Below are positions 9,483 to 19,717 of a DNA stretch of 33,250 bases, piece after piece. The notes beneath the pieces were generated by a model. The model was given only the letters and a program-made list of their open reading frames with translations. It was not told the origin of the DNA and did no database searches. The position numbers and the translations under genes were made by a program. Every line of letters starts with the position of its first letter. The first letter of the stretch is position 1. The DNA is from Acidobacteriota bacterium (GTDB taxonomy: Bacteria; Acidobacteriota; Terriglobia; Bryobacterales; JACQDG01), in NCBI GenBank assembly GCA_016201185.1, contig JACQDG010000034.1:1-33250 (forward strand). The letters are read 5' to 3'.

Positions 9483-11900
9483 TGCTGGCGGCAGGATCTC
9501 AACTCGGTCCTTACGAGGTGCTGGGCAAGCTCGGCGCCGGCGCCATGGGCGAGGTCTACCGCGCCAAGGATTCCAGGCTATCCCGCGAAGTGGCCATCAA
9601 AGTCCTGCCGCCTGCCCTGTCTTCCGATCCCGACCGGCTGCGCCGCTTCGAGCAGGAAGCCCGCGCCGCCGGCATGCTCAACCACCCCAACATCCTCGCC
9701 ATTTACGACGTCGGCGCCCACGAAGGCTCGCCTTATCTGGTTTCCGAGCTGCTGCAAGGCGAGACGCTGCGAGACCGTCTGAAGAGCGGCGCCCCGGGTC
9801 TTCGTAAGACCATCGAGTACGGGCTTCAGATCGCCCGCGGCCTGGCGGCCTCCGGAGCAGGTCCGCGGCCAACCGGTCGATCATCGCGCTGATATCTTCG
9901 CCTTTGGCAGCATCCTCTACGAGATGATGGCCGGCCGCAAGGCGTTCGGGGGCGGATCGGCCGTGGAAACGATGAGCGCGATTTTGAAGGAGGAGCCGCC
10001 GGAAATCTCTGCCACCAATCAGAACTTCTCCCCTGCCCTGGACACTATCGTTCGGCACTGCCTGGAGAAGAGCCCGGAGGAGCGCTTCCAGTCGGCGCGG
10101 GACATCGCCTTCAACCTGGAGGTGCTGGCGGGCGCCGTGGGTCCTAGCACTACCGCCATGCCCATTGAGGGCGCTCGCAAGACGTCCTCGGGGATGTCCG
10201 TTGTAATGGCCCCCGCGCCGGCTCTCAAGAAGCGATACCTTGCGGCGGCGGCCTTGGTTGGGCTTGGCTTGCTCGCCACTGTGTTTTTCGCGGGACTGCG
10301 GCTTGGAAAAACTCCTCCCCCTTCGTTTCAACTGCTGACCTTCCGGCGCGGCACGATCCGCTCCGCGCGCTTCGCCCATGATGGCCCGACGATTGTCTAC
10401 GGCGCCTCCTGGAACGGTAACCAGGTGGAGCTTTTTTCCACACGCCCCGAAAGCCCCGATTCGCGCGCCCTGGGCTTCCCCGGCGCCGAGATCCTGGCCA
10501 TCTCCCCGTCCGGCGAAATGGCTATCTCGCTCGGGCGGCACATATTCGGACCCTTCATGAACACCGGCACCCTGGCCCGGGCAACGTTTGGCGGCGGCGC
10601 CTCGCGCGAGGTCCTGGAGGACGTGCAACAGGCCGACTGGGGGCCGGGCGGAAACACCCTGGCTGTGGTACGGAATGTCGGCGGTCGCAACCGGCTTGAA
10701 TATCCTATCGGCAAGGTGCTGTATGAAACCGCCGGGTGGATTGCCCATCCGCGCGTCTCGCCCAATGGAGACCTGGTCGCCTTCATTGACCATGCGGTCA
10801 TAGGCGACGACGGGGGAGGGGTCGCTGTCGTGGACCTCAGCGGGAAGAAGAAGACGCTTTCCGAAGGCTGGGTCACTGTCTGGGGCCTCGCCTGGTCCCG
10901 ACAGGGTCGGGACGAGATCTGGTTCACGGCAACCCGGGTTGGAGCGTCCCGCGCCCTCCATGCCGTCTCCCTTTCAGGGCAGGAGCGACTACTGCTGAGG
11001 GCGGCAGGAACTCTTACCCTCCACGATGTGGCGCACGACGGCCGTGTCCTGCTCACCCGCGACAACCAGCGGCAAGGAATAGTCGCTCTTCCACCCGGCG
11101 AAACCAAGGAGCGCGATTTATCCTGGCTTGATTGGTCCCTGCCCAGCGACATTTCGCCGGACGGCAAGACGGTCCTGTTCAGTGAAGCCGGGGAAGGCGG
11201 TGGAGCCACGTATGGCGTTTATCTCCGCAAGACTGACAGCTCGCCCGCCGTGAAAATCGGCGAGGGGTCGTCCCAGGGGCTTTCGCCGGACGGCAAGTGG
11301 GCGTTGTCGATCATCTCGACCAGCTCGGCGCCGCAACTGGTGCTGTTCCCGACCGGACCCGGCGAGCCGAAACCACTCGAGCGCCAGGGTATGAATTATC
11401 ACGGTGCGTGCTGGCTTCCCGACGGGAAACGCATCGCCTTCGCGGGCAACGAGCCGGGTCGGGTGGTGCGGATTTATGTGCAAGACCTGGCCGGGGGCAA
11501 GCCGCGCCCCATCACGCCGGAAGGGGCTACCGTCGCGCTTATACTCGTTTCCCCGGATGGCCGCTCTGTGATCGGACGCGCCGCTGACAGGAAGTACTAT
11601 CTATACCCGGTGGAAGGCGGGGAGCCCCGCGCTATTGCCGGCCTGGCTCCGGAGGATAGGCCCACGCAGTGGAGCGCCGATGGCCGCTCTCTTTACGTGC
11701 ACCGGCGCGGGGAGTTGCCGGCCAGACTCTATCGGCTGGATCTCTCGACCGGGCGCAAGGAACTCTGGAAACAGTTCATGCCCGCCGACGCGGCCGGCGT
11801 GGAAGATGTTACCCCCATTCCGACGTCCGACGGCAAGGCGTATATGTACGGTTACATGCGAGTGCTCTCTGAGCTTTATTTAGTTGAAGGGGTCAAGTAA
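9482..11900 (+). pseudogene. PK4: receptor-kinase paralogue with about 200-bp deletion and frameshift in the kinase domain
   Basis: Frame 1 (9482..9892) has the N-lobe up to 'QIARGLAA' then runs out of frame to a stop. From base 9852 a second frame continues '[25 protein letters not shown]...' to 11900. The HRD, DFG and activation-loop segment present in all paralogues is absent. Confidence 0.85.
9924..11900 (+). CDS. PK4 distal ORF: kinase C-lobe tail + TM + TolB-like propeller (possible reinitiation product)
   Basis: 658 aa open frame with intact TM and propeller; ATG at 9924 lies about 30 nt after the premature stop at 9892. Confidence 0.5.
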   Translation: MMAGRKAFGGGSAVETMSAILKEEPPEISATNQNFSPALDTIVRHCLEKSPEERFQSARDIAFNLEVLAGAVGPSTTAMPIEGARKTSSGMSVVMAPAPALKKRYLAAAALVGLGLLATVFFAGLRLGKTPPPSFQLLTFRRGTIRSARFAHDGPTIVYGASWNGNQVELFSTRPESPDSRALGFPGAEILAISPSGEMAISLGRHIFGPFMNTGTLARATFGGGASREVLEDVQQADWGPGGNTLAVVRNVGGRNRLEYPIGKVLYETAGWIAHPRVSPNGDLVAFIDHAVIGDDGGGVAVVDLSGKKKTLSEGWVTVWGLAWSRQGRDEIWFTATRVGASRALHAVSLSGQERLLLRAAGTLTLHDVAHDGRVLLTRDNQRQGIVALPPGETKERDLSWLDWSLPSDISPDGKTVLFSEAGEGGGATYGVYLRKTDSSPAVKIGEGSSQGLSPDGKWALSIISTSSAPQLVLFPTGPGEPKPLERQGMNYHGACWLPDGKRIAFAGNEPGRVVRIYVQDLAGGKPRPITPEGATVALILVSPDGRSVIGRAADRKYYLYPVEGGEPRAIAGLAPEDRPTQWSADGRSLYVHRRGELPARLYRLDLSTGRKELWKQFMPADAAGVEDVTPIPTSDGKAYMYGYMRVLSELYLVEGVK

Positions 11901-14515
11901 TGCTGGCCGCGGGGACACAACTCGGCCCTTACGAGGTGCTCGGCCAACTTGGCTCGGGCGGGATGGGCGAGGTGTACCGCGCCCGCGACCCCAGGATCGG
12001 GCGTGACGTGGCCATCAAGGTACTCCCTTCCGCCTTCGCCACCGACGCCGATCGCCTGCGCCGCTTCGAGCAGGAAGTGCGGGCCGCCGGGGCCCTCAAT
12101 CATCCCAACGTTCTGATTATTTATGACGTCGGCGCCTACAACGGATCGCCCTACATTGTCTCGGAGCTGCTGGAGGGCGAGACGCTCCGCAGCCGGTTGG
12201 GTGGCGGGGCGCTTCCGCTGCGTAAGGCGATCGACTGCGCGCAGCAGATCGCTCGCGGGCTGGCCGCCGCTCACGATAAGGGCATCACGCACCGCGACCT
12301 GAAGCCGGAAAACATCTTTATCACCAAAGATGGCCGCGTCAAGATTCTGGATTTCGGCCTAGCCAAGCTGACCCGGCCGGAGTCTGGCGTGCAGGAAGGG
12401 CCGGACGCGTCGACCATGGGCGGCCAAACCGAGCCGGGCGCGGTGCTGGGAACGGTGGGCTATATGTCGCCCGAGCAGGTGCGGGGCCAGCCCGTCGACC
12501 ACCACTCGGACATCTTCGCTTTCGGCGCCATCCTTTACGAGATGATCTCCGGCAAGCGCGCCTTTCGAGGCGCTTCGGCCGTGGAGACGATGAACGCCAT
12601 CCTGAAGGAGGACCCCCCGGATCTCACCGCTACTAATCAAAGCCTGCCGCCCGCCCTGGAGCGCATCGTAAGGCACTGCCTGGAAAAGAGCCCCGAGGAG
12701 CGCTTTCAGTCGGCGCGGGACATCGGCTTTGACCTGGAAATGCTGTCGGGCGTCATAGGCCCGACGACCGTGCTGCGGGCGATGGAGGACGTCCCGGCGG
12801 TCGCTGCTGCCCGCGTGGCGCAACCCGTCTCCAGAAAACGCCGCCTGGCCATGGCGCTGGCCATGCTGGCCCTGCTCGTCCTGTGCAGTGGCGCTACATA
12901 TTTGGCCGGTGTGCGCAGCGGAAAATCGCCGCCGCCTTCGTTTCACCTGCTCACGTTCCGGCGAGGATCGATCTATTCGGCCCGGTTCGCTTCCGACGGC
13001 CAGACGATCGTTTACGGCGCGAGTTGGGACGGCAAACCCGTCGAGATCTTCTCCACCCGGCCGGAGAGCCCCGACTCGCGCGCTCTGGGATTTCCCGGCA
13101 CGGACATTCTTGCGGTCTCCCCCTCCGGCGAGATGGCAATTTCCCTCCACCGTCATTTCTTTGCGCCTTTCATCAGCAGCGGCACGCTGGCCCGCGCCTC
13201 ACTGGCGGGCAGCGCTTCCCGCGAGGTTCTGGAAGATGTCCAGCAGGCCGACTGGGGTCCGGACGGCTCCAGCGTGGCCGTGGTGCGCTTTGGCGGCGGG
13301 CGCAATCGGCTCGAGTTGCCGATAGGCAAGGTGCTCTACGAAACGGCCGGATGGATCAGCCACCCGCGCGTCTCCCCTCGGGGCGACCTGGTCGCCTTCT
13401 TCGATCATCCGGTCGTAGGGGATGACGGCGGGGCAGTCGCGGTGGTTGACCTCGACGGTAAGAAAAGGATTCTTTCCAGCGGCTGGCTCAGTGCTATGGG
13501 CCTCTCCTGGCCCCGACAGGGCCGGGACGAGGTTTGGTTCACTGCCACCCGATCAGGTCTGGCTCGCGCACTCAATGCGGTATCGCTTGCCGGGCAAGAG
13601 CGCCTCTTGGCCAGGGCCCCGGGGACCTTGACGCTTCACGACATTTCCCGCGACTGGCGCGCCTTGGTCGCTCGAGATTACCCGCGGCAGGGAATTATCG
13701 CCCTGGCGCCGGGCGAAACAAAGGAGCGCGATTTATCCTGGCTCGACTTTTCCGTTCCCCGGGACCTCTCCGCCGATGGACGAATGTTGCTGTTCGATGA
13801 AACGGGAGAAGGCGGAGGAGCGACCTATGCCGTCTATATTCGCAAGACGGATGGTTCGCCCGCTGTGCGGATCGGAGAGGGTATCGCTTTGGGATTCTCA
13901 CCGGATGGCAAGTGGGCTCTGGCAATGACCCAGAGTTCCGGGAACCAGCTCACCATGTTCCCCACGGGGCCTGGAGAGTTGAAGCGGCTTCCACGCGAAG
14001 GGATCGACTATCAATGGGCAAGCTGGTTTCCGGATGGAAAGCGTCTCCTCGTCGCGGGGAGCGAGCCCGGCCACGGGGTACGCCTTTATGTGCAGGACCT
14101 TTCGGGAGGGAAACCTCGCGCCATCACGCCGGAGGGAATCAGCATCCGGGGCTCGGCAGTCTCGCCTGATGGCCGCGCGATCATTTGCCGCAACCCGGAC
14201 GGAAAGTATTTCTTATACCCTGCTGACGGAGGAGAGCCTCGTTCCATCCCCGGCCTCGGTCCGGAGGAGCTTCCCTCTCAGTGGGGCGCCGACGGCCGCT
14301 CGCTCTACATATTCCGGCGGGGCGAGCTGCCCGCCAGGGTCTATCGGCTGGACCTTTCCACCGGACGCAAAGAGCTTTGGAAACAGTTTATGCCCGCCGA
14401 TCCCACCGGGGTGGATGGAATCGGCCGCCCCATCGTGACAGTGGACGGCAAGTCTTACGTTTACAACTATGCTCGTATCCTCTCCGAGCTTTACGTGGTG
14501 GAAGGCCTGAAATAA
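11900..14515 (+). CDS. PK5: membrane Ser/Thr protein kinase with C-terminal TolB/WD40-like propeller
   Basis: 871 aa; [32 protein letters not shown]; start overlaps the PK4 stop (TAATG). Confidence 0.95.
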   Translation: MLAAGTQLGPYEVLGQLGSGGMGEVYRARDPRIGRDVAIKVLPSAFATDADRLRRFEQEVRAAGALNHPNVLIIYDVGAYNGSPYIVSELLEGETLRSRLGGGALPLRKAIDCAQQIARGLAAAHDKGITHRDLKPENIFITKDGRVKILDFGLAKLTRPESGVQEGPDASTMGGQTEPGAVLGTVGYMSPEQVRGQPVDHHSDIFAFGAILYEMISGKRAFRGASAVETMNAILKEDPPDLTATNQSLPPALERIVRHCLEKSPEERFQSARDIGFDLEMLSGVIGPTTVLRAMEDVPAVAAARVAQPVSRKRRLAMALAMLALLVLCSGATYLAGVRSGKSPPPSFHLLTFRRGSIYSARFASDGQTIVYGASWDGKPVEIFSTRPESPDSRALGFPGTDILAVSPSGEMAISLHRHFFAPFISSGTLARASLAGSASREVLEDVQQADWGPDGSSVAVVRFGGGRNRLELPIGKVLYETAGWISHPRVSPRGDLVAFFDHPVVGDDGGAVAVVDLDGKKRILSSGWLSAMGLSWPRQGRDEVWFTATRSGLARALNAVSLAGQERLLARAPGTLTLHDISRDWRALVARDYPRQGIIALAPGETKERDLSWLDFSVPRDLSADGRMLLFDETGEGGGATYAVYIRKTDGSPAVRIGEGIALGFSPDGKWALAMTQSSGNQLTMFPTGPGELKRLPREGIDYQWASWFPDGKRLLVAGSEPGHGVRLYVQDLSGGKPRAITPEGISIRGSAVSPDGRAIICRNPDGKYFLYPADGGEPRSIPGLGPEELPSQWGADGRSLYIFRRGELPARVYRLDLSTGRKELWKQFMPADPTGVDGIGRPIVTVDGKSYVYNYARILSELYVVEGLK

Positions 14516-17118
14516 TGCTGGCTGCCGGAAGCCAACTCGGCCCTTACGAGGTGCTGGGCAAGCTCGGCTCGGGCGCCATGGGTGAAGTCTACCGCGCCAA
14601 AGACGCCCGCCTCGCCCGCGAAGTGGCCATTAAAGTCTTACCACCCGCCTTCGCTGCCGATCCCGACCGCCTCCGCCGCTTCGAGCAGGAAGCCCGCGCC
14701 GCCGGCATGCTTAACCACCCCAACATCCTCGCCATCTACGACATCGGCACGCACGAAGGCTCTCCCTACCTGGTCTCCGAGCTGCTGCAAGGTGAGACGC
14801 TGCGCGATCGGCTGAAGAGCGGCACACTGGGGCTTCGCAAGACTATCGACTACGGCCTGCAAACCGCTCGGGGCCTGGCGGCGGCGCACGACAAGGGCAT
14901 CACCCACCGCGACCTGAAGCCGGAGAACATCTTCCTCACCAAGGACGGCCGGGTGAAAATCCTCGATTTCGGCCTGGCCAAGCTGACCCGGCCGGAGGCC
15001 GGAGGTAGAGAGGGGAGCAACGCTCCGACGATTGATGCTGAGACCCAACCCGGCACGCTTCTGGGCACGGTGGGCTACATGTCGCCGGAGCAGGTACGGG
15101 GCCGGTCGGCCGATAGCCGTTCCGACATCTTCGCGCTGGGCGCGATTCTGTACGAGATGTCCTCCGGCCGCCGGGCTTTTGCCGGCGAGTCGGCCGGGGA
15201 CACCATGAGCGCCATTCTGAAGGAAGACCCGCCGGAGATCTCTGCCACCAATCAGAACTTCTCCCCCGCCCTGGACCGCATCATCCGGCACTGCCTGGAG
15301 AAGAGCCCGGAGGAGCGGTTCCAGTCGGCGCAGGATATCGCGTTCAACCTGGAAATGTTGTCCGGGGCGATAGGGCCCACGACGGTGATGCGGGCCATGG
15401 AGGAGCCTTCGGCGACCGCCCCCGCGAGCGCGCCACGGCCTCTCGTGCGCCGCCTTCTTGTTCCGATCCTGGTTGCCCTTGGCGTGCTAGTCGGGCTTGC
15501 CGTTGGCCTTCGCTTCGGCAGGACGACTCCGCCTTCGTTTCGTCAACTCTCTTTTCGCCGCGGCCGGATTCTCTCGGCCCGTTTTGCTCCCGACGGCCAC
15601 ACCATCGTTTACGGCGCCGCCTGGGACGGTCGGCCGGTGGAACTGTTCTCGACTCGCCCGGAAAGCCCCGAGTCGCGGCCGCTGGGGTTTCCCGCCACGG
15701 AAATTCTGGCCATTTCTCCCACCGGCGAGATGGCTATCTCGCTGCGCCGGCGTTCCCTGTCGCCGCTCGTCAGCACCGGAATGCTGGCCCGCGCGTCGCT
15801 GGCCGGCGGCGCGCCCCGGGAAGTACTCGAAGATGTCGAGCAGGCAGACTGGGCGCCGGATGAGAGCAACCTGGCGGTGGCGCGCGAAGTCGGCGGCCGA
15901 AACCGTCTGGAGTTTCCCATCGGCAAGGTGCTTTACCTGGCGAGCGGGTGGATCAGCCACCCGCGCGTCTCACCCCAGGGCGACCTGGTAGCCTTCATCG
16001 ATCACCCGGTGGTGGGAGACGACGGCGGGGATGTGGCCGTTGTCGATCTGGCGGGCAAGAAAAAGACGCTCTCGAGCGGGTGGATCAGCAACATGGGTCT
16101 GGCCTGGTCGCCAAAAGGGGATGAGGTGTGGTTTACGGCGACCAGGGTCGGCGGAGCGCGCGCCCTCTACGCCGTTTCCCTCGGCGGAAAGGAGCGCGTG
16201 GTGGCCAGGGTGACCGGGCCGCTGACGCTCGACGACATCGCCCGCGACGGGCGCGTGCTGGTCACTCACGACAACGGGCGGGAGGGAATGATCGGTCTGG
16301 CGCCCGGCGAGAAGGAGGAGCGCGATCTGTCCTGGCTCGACTTTTCCGCGGCTCGCGACCTTTCGCCCGACGGCAAGACGGTGCTGTTCGACGAAAGCGG
16401 AGAAGGCGGCGGGGCCACCTATAGCGTGTATATTCGTAAGACCGACGGCTCGCCCGCCGTACGCATCGGGGAAGGCAACGCGGCCGGGCTTTCCCCTGAT
16501 GGCAAGTGGGCTTTGTCCATTAACTCTCACGGCCCGACCCGGCAACTGGTTCTGCTGCCCACCGGAGCAGGGACGCCGCAGTCGCTCCCCCCTCAGGGAA
16601 TCCACTACCAATACGCGGCGTGGTTCCCTGACGGCAAGCGGCTGCTGATCATGGGGGACGAGCCTGGCCATGCCGCGCGGCTTTATATGCAGGACGTCTC
16701 CGGGGGCAAGCCGCGGCCCATCGGGCCGGAAGGAGTCACCGTGCCCCGCTTCCATCGTCCGGTTTCCTCGGATGGCCGCTGGTTCATCGGCCGCTCTGCC
16801 GATGGAAGATATTCGCTATATCCAGTCGAGGGCGGTGAGCCACGAGCAATACCCGGCCTGGCGCCGGAGGATGTACCCTTCCAATGGGGAGCCGACGATC
16901 GTTCTCTCTACGTTTCCCAGCGCGGGAAGCTGCCGACCAGCGTCTATCGCCTGGATCTCTCGACGGGGCGAAAGGAACTCTGGAAACAGTTCATGCCGGG
17001 GGATCCTGCCGGGATGGACGGAATCAGCAGCCCGTTGATGACGTCCGACGGCAAAGCGTATGTGTACGGGTACTACCGTGCGCTTTCCAAGCTTTATCTG
17101 GTCGAAGGGTTGAAATGA
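14515..17118 (+). CDS. PK6: membrane Ser/Thr protein kinase with C-terminal TolB/WD40-like propeller
   Basis: The track ORF begins at 14281, but homology of the N-terminus ([26 protein letters not shown]) and the TAATG overlap place the start at 14515. Confidence 0.93.
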   Translation: MLAAGSQLGPYEVLGKLGSGAMGEVYRAKDARLAREVAIKVLPPAFAADPDRLRRFEQEARAAGMLNHPNILAIYDIGTHEGSPYLVSELLQGETLRDRLKSGTLGLRKTIDYGLQTARGLAAAHDKGITHRDLKPENIFLTKDGRVKILDFGLAKLTRPEAGGREGSNAPTIDAETQPGTLLGTVGYMSPEQVRGRSADSRSDIFALGAILYEMSSGRRAFAGESAGDTMSAILKEDPPEISATNQNFSPALDRIIRHCLEKSPEERFQSAQDIAFNLEMLSGAIGPTTVMRAMEEPSATAPASAPRPLVRRLLVPILVALGVLVGLAVGLRFGRTTPPSFRQLSFRRGRILSARFAPDGHTIVYGAAWDGRPVELFSTRPESPESRPLGFPATEILAISPTGEMAISLRRRSLSPLVSTGMLARASLAGGAPREVLEDVEQADWAPDESNLAVAREVGGRNRLEFPIGKVLYLASGWISHPRVSPQGDLVAFIDHPVVGDDGGDVAVVDLAGKKKTLSSGWISNMGLAWSPKGDEVWFTATRVGGARALYAVSLGGKERVVARVTGPLTLDDIARDGRVLVTHDNGREGMIGLAPGEKEERDLSWLDFSAARDLSPDGKTVLFDESGEGGGATYSVYIRKTDGSPAVRIGEGNAAGLSPDGKWALSINSHGPTRQLVLLPTGAGTPQSLPPQGIHYQYAAWFPDGKRLLIMGDEPGHAARLYMQDVSGGKPRPIGPEGVTVPRFHRPVSSDGRWFIGRSADGRYSLYPVEGGEPRAIPGLAPEDVPFQWGADDRSLYVSQRGKLPTSVYRLDLSTGRKELWKQFMPGDPAGMDGISSPLMTSDGKAYVYGYYRALSKLYLVEGLK

Positions 17119-17130
17119 AGGATTGAGGTA

Positions 17131-19701
17131 ATGCTGGCAGCCGGAACCCTGCTCGGTCCCTACGAGATCCTCGGCCATCTCGGCGAGGGCGGCATGGGCG
17201 AGGTCTACCGCGCCAAGGATACCCGGCTGGGCCGCAAAGTCGCCATCAAGGTCCTCCCCCGCGCTCTGGCCACCGATCCGGACCGCCTCCTCCGCTTCGA
17301 GCAGGAAGCGCGAGCCGTGGGGATGCTCAACCATCCCAACATCCTGGCCATCTACGACGTCCGCACCTACGAAGGCTCTCCCTACCTGGTCTCGGAGTTG
17401 CTGGAAGGCCAAACGTTGCATGCCCGGCTGGGCGGGGTGTCCGTGGGCCCCCGCAAGGCGATCGAATACGCGCTGCAGGTGGCGCGCGGCCTGGCGGCAG
17501 CCCACGACAAGGGCATCACCCACCGGGACCTGAAGCCGGAAAACATCTTCATCACCAGGGACGGCCGGGTAAAGATTCTCGATTTCGGCCTGGCCAAGCT
17601 GACCCGCCCGGAAACGCAGCAGGGCGGGCCGCCGACCGGCACCCACCCGGCCGCCCCCCGCACAGAGGCAGGCATCGTGCTGGGCACGGTCGGCTACATG
17701 TCGCCGGAGCAGGTGCGCGGCCACATCGCCGACCACCGCTCCGACATCTTCAATCTCGGCGCCATCCTGTACGAAATGTGCTCTGGGAAGAGGGCGTTCC
17801 GGGGGGAGGAGGCGGCCGAAACGATGCACGCCATTCTGAAGGACGAGCCGCCGCCCATCCCTGTCGCCCACCCGACGCTGTCCCCGGCCCTGGAGCGCAT
17901 CATCCGGCACTGCTTGGAGAAGGACCCGGAAAACCGCTTCCACTCGGCCCACGACATTGCATTCGATCTGGAGGCGCTCTCGGGGCCTTCCGGCCAGGCG
18001 GCGCTGGCATGGGCTCCGGTGCGCTCCCGACGGTTTGTTCTGCTGCTGGTTGCTGGCCTGCTGTCCGTCCTCACACTGGCAGTGGGACTTGTGATTGGCC
18101 AGCGCCTGGGGAAGGCGCCTCTTCCCACGTTTCACCAGCTCACCTTCCGCCGTGGCACGATTCTTTCAGCCCGCTTCGCTCCCGACGGGCAGACGATCGT
18201 TTACGGCGCAAGCTGGGACGGCAATCCGGTAGAGTTGTTTTCCACCCGCCCGGAAAGCCCCGACTCGCGTTCGCTCGGCTTTCCCGGCACGGAGATACTG
18301 GCCATCTCCTCCACCGGAGAGATGGCTATTTCTCTGGAGCGCCGTGTAACGGGATTCATCGGCGCCGGCACGCTGGCCCGGGAGTCGCTGGCCGGCGGCG
18401 CTTCCCGCGAGATCCTCGAGGACGTGCAACAAGCGGATTGGGGGCCGGCTGGGGCCAACCTCGCCGTGGTGCGCGAGGTATCCGGCCGCAGCCGCCTCGA
18501 GTTTCCTATCGGCAAAGTGCTCTATGAAACAGCGGGATGGATCAGCCATGCGCGGCTTTCCCCAAAAGGCGACCTCATCGCATTCGTGGACCATCCGGTG
18601 CAGGGCGACGATGGCGGGGCCATCACGATCGTGGATCTCGCCGGCAAGAAAAGCACTTTGTCCCGGGGATGGCTCAGCGCGCAGGGCCTCGCGTGGTCTC
18701 CCAAGGGCGCTGAAGTCTGGTTCACGGCGACCCGGTTTGGCTCCTCCCGCGCTCTCTACGCGGTTTCCGTCAACGGCCGAGAGCGCGCGGTGGCTCGCCT
18801 GGCCGGCATGCTGACCTTGCACGACATCTCCCGCGACGGCCGCGCCCTGCTGAGCCGTGAGAATCGCCGGCGCGGGCTGGAGGTTCTTCCGCCAGGCGAG
18901 ACCAAAGAGCGCGACTTGTCCTGGCTGGATTCGTCTTTGGTGCGGGACATTTCCCCCGATGGAAAAACAGTCCTGTTCGGAGAGTCCGGCGAGGGTGGAG
19001 GCGCCACCTATGCCGTCTATGTTCGCAAGACCGACGGCTCGCCCGCCGTGCGCATCGGGGAGGGCTCGGCGCAGGCGCTTTCGCCGGATGGGAAGTGGGT
19101 GCTGTCAATCACCTCGCAAAGCTCTTCGCCGCAACTGGTTCTCTTCCCCACCGGCCCCGGGGAATCGATTCCATTGGAGCGCCAGGGGATCAACTATCAG
19201 GCGGCAAGCTGGTTTCCCGACGGCAAGCGCATCCTGATTATGGGCAATGAGCCGGGCCACCCTGTGCGCTTTTATGTTCACGATCTCGAAACGGGCAAGC
19301 TCCGCGCCATCACTCCGGAAGGGGTCGCAGGCCCCCGGGTTTCCGTTTCGCCGGACGGAAAGCTTTTCGCCGCCCGCGGCGCCGATGGGAAGCTGGCGCT
19401 CTATTCCGTGGAAGGCGGCCAGCCGCGCGCCATCCCCGGCCTTGCTCCGGGCGATGTCCCCAGCCAATGGAGCCCCGATGGCCGCTCCCTTTACGTTTAC
19501 CAGCGCACGGAACTCCCGGCCAAGGTTTATCGTTTAGACTTGGCGACCGGCCGCAAGGAGCTTTGGAAACAGTTCATGCCCGCCGATCCGGCCGGGATCG
19601 ACGGCCTGGCCCCCATTCTCCGAACACCAGACGGCAAGTCCCACGTCTATTCCTACACCCGCCAACTCTCCGAGCTTTACCTCGTCGAGGGATTGAGGTA
19701 G
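17131..19701 (+). CDS. PK7: membrane Ser/Thr protein kinase with C-terminal TolB/WD40-like propeller
   Basis: 856 aa; [32 protein letters not shown]; divergent activation loop ([21 protein letters not shown]). Confidence 0.95.
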   Translation: MLAAGTLLGPYEILGHLGEGGMGEVYRAKDTRLGRKVAIKVLPRALATDPDRLLRFEQEARAVGMLNHPNILAIYDVRTYEGSPYLVSELLEGQTLHARLGGVSVGPRKAIEYALQVARGLAAAHDKGITHRDLKPENIFITRDGRVKILDFGLAKLTRPETQQGGPPTGTHPAAPRTEAGIVLGTVGYMSPEQVRGHIADHRSDIFNLGAILYEMCSGKRAFRGEEAAETMHAILKDEPPPIPVAHPTLSPALERIIRHCLEKDPENRFHSAHDIAFDLEALSGPSGQAALAWAPVRSRRFVLLLVAGLLSVLTLAVGLVIGQRLGKAPLPTFHQLTFRRGTILSARFAPDGQTIVYGASWDGNPVELFSTRPESPDSRSLGFPGTEILAISSTGEMAISLERRVTGFIGAGTLARESLAGGASREILEDVQQADWGPAGANLAVVREVSGRSRLEFPIGKVLYETAGWISHARLSPKGDLIAFVDHPVQGDDGGAITIVDLAGKKSTLSRGWLSAQGLAWSPKGAEVWFTATRFGSSRALYAVSVNGRERAVARLAGMLTLHDISRDGRALLSRENRRRGLEVLPPGETKERDLSWLDSSLVRDISPDGKTVLFGESGEGGGATYAVYVRKTDGSPAVRIGEGSAQALSPDGKWVLSITSQSSSPQLVLFPTGPGESIPLERQGINYQAASWFPDGKRILIMGNEPGHPVRFYVHDLETGKLRAITPEGVAGPRVSVSPDGKLFAARGADGKLALYSVEGGQPRAIPGLAPGDVPSQWSPDGRSLYVYQRTELPAKVYRLDLATGRKELWKQFMPADPAGIDGLAPILRTPDGKSHVYSYTRQLSELYLVEGLR

Positions 19702-19717
19702 CCTTGCTTTACCCTCC

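Larger units (their letters stand above)
1828..19701 (+). repeat. Tandem gene array: seven paralogous receptor-kinase units of about 2.6 kb
   Basis: Start-to-start distances 2442, 2603, 2609, 2418, 2615 and 2616 bp. Sequence is strongly alike in both kinase and propeller; the two short units are the deletion copies. Confidence 0.95.

Noticed and set aside
14281-14514. N-terminal extension of PK6 in the ORF track (945 aa)
   Set aside because: Overlaps the PK5 3' coding region in another frame; paralogue alignment and the TAATG junction place the start at 14515.
1828-19701. Kinase array as a CRISPR, phage or transposon repeat structure
   Set aside because: The repeat unit is a full coding gene; no short repeats/spacers, integrase, transposase or terminal inverted repeats were found around the array.
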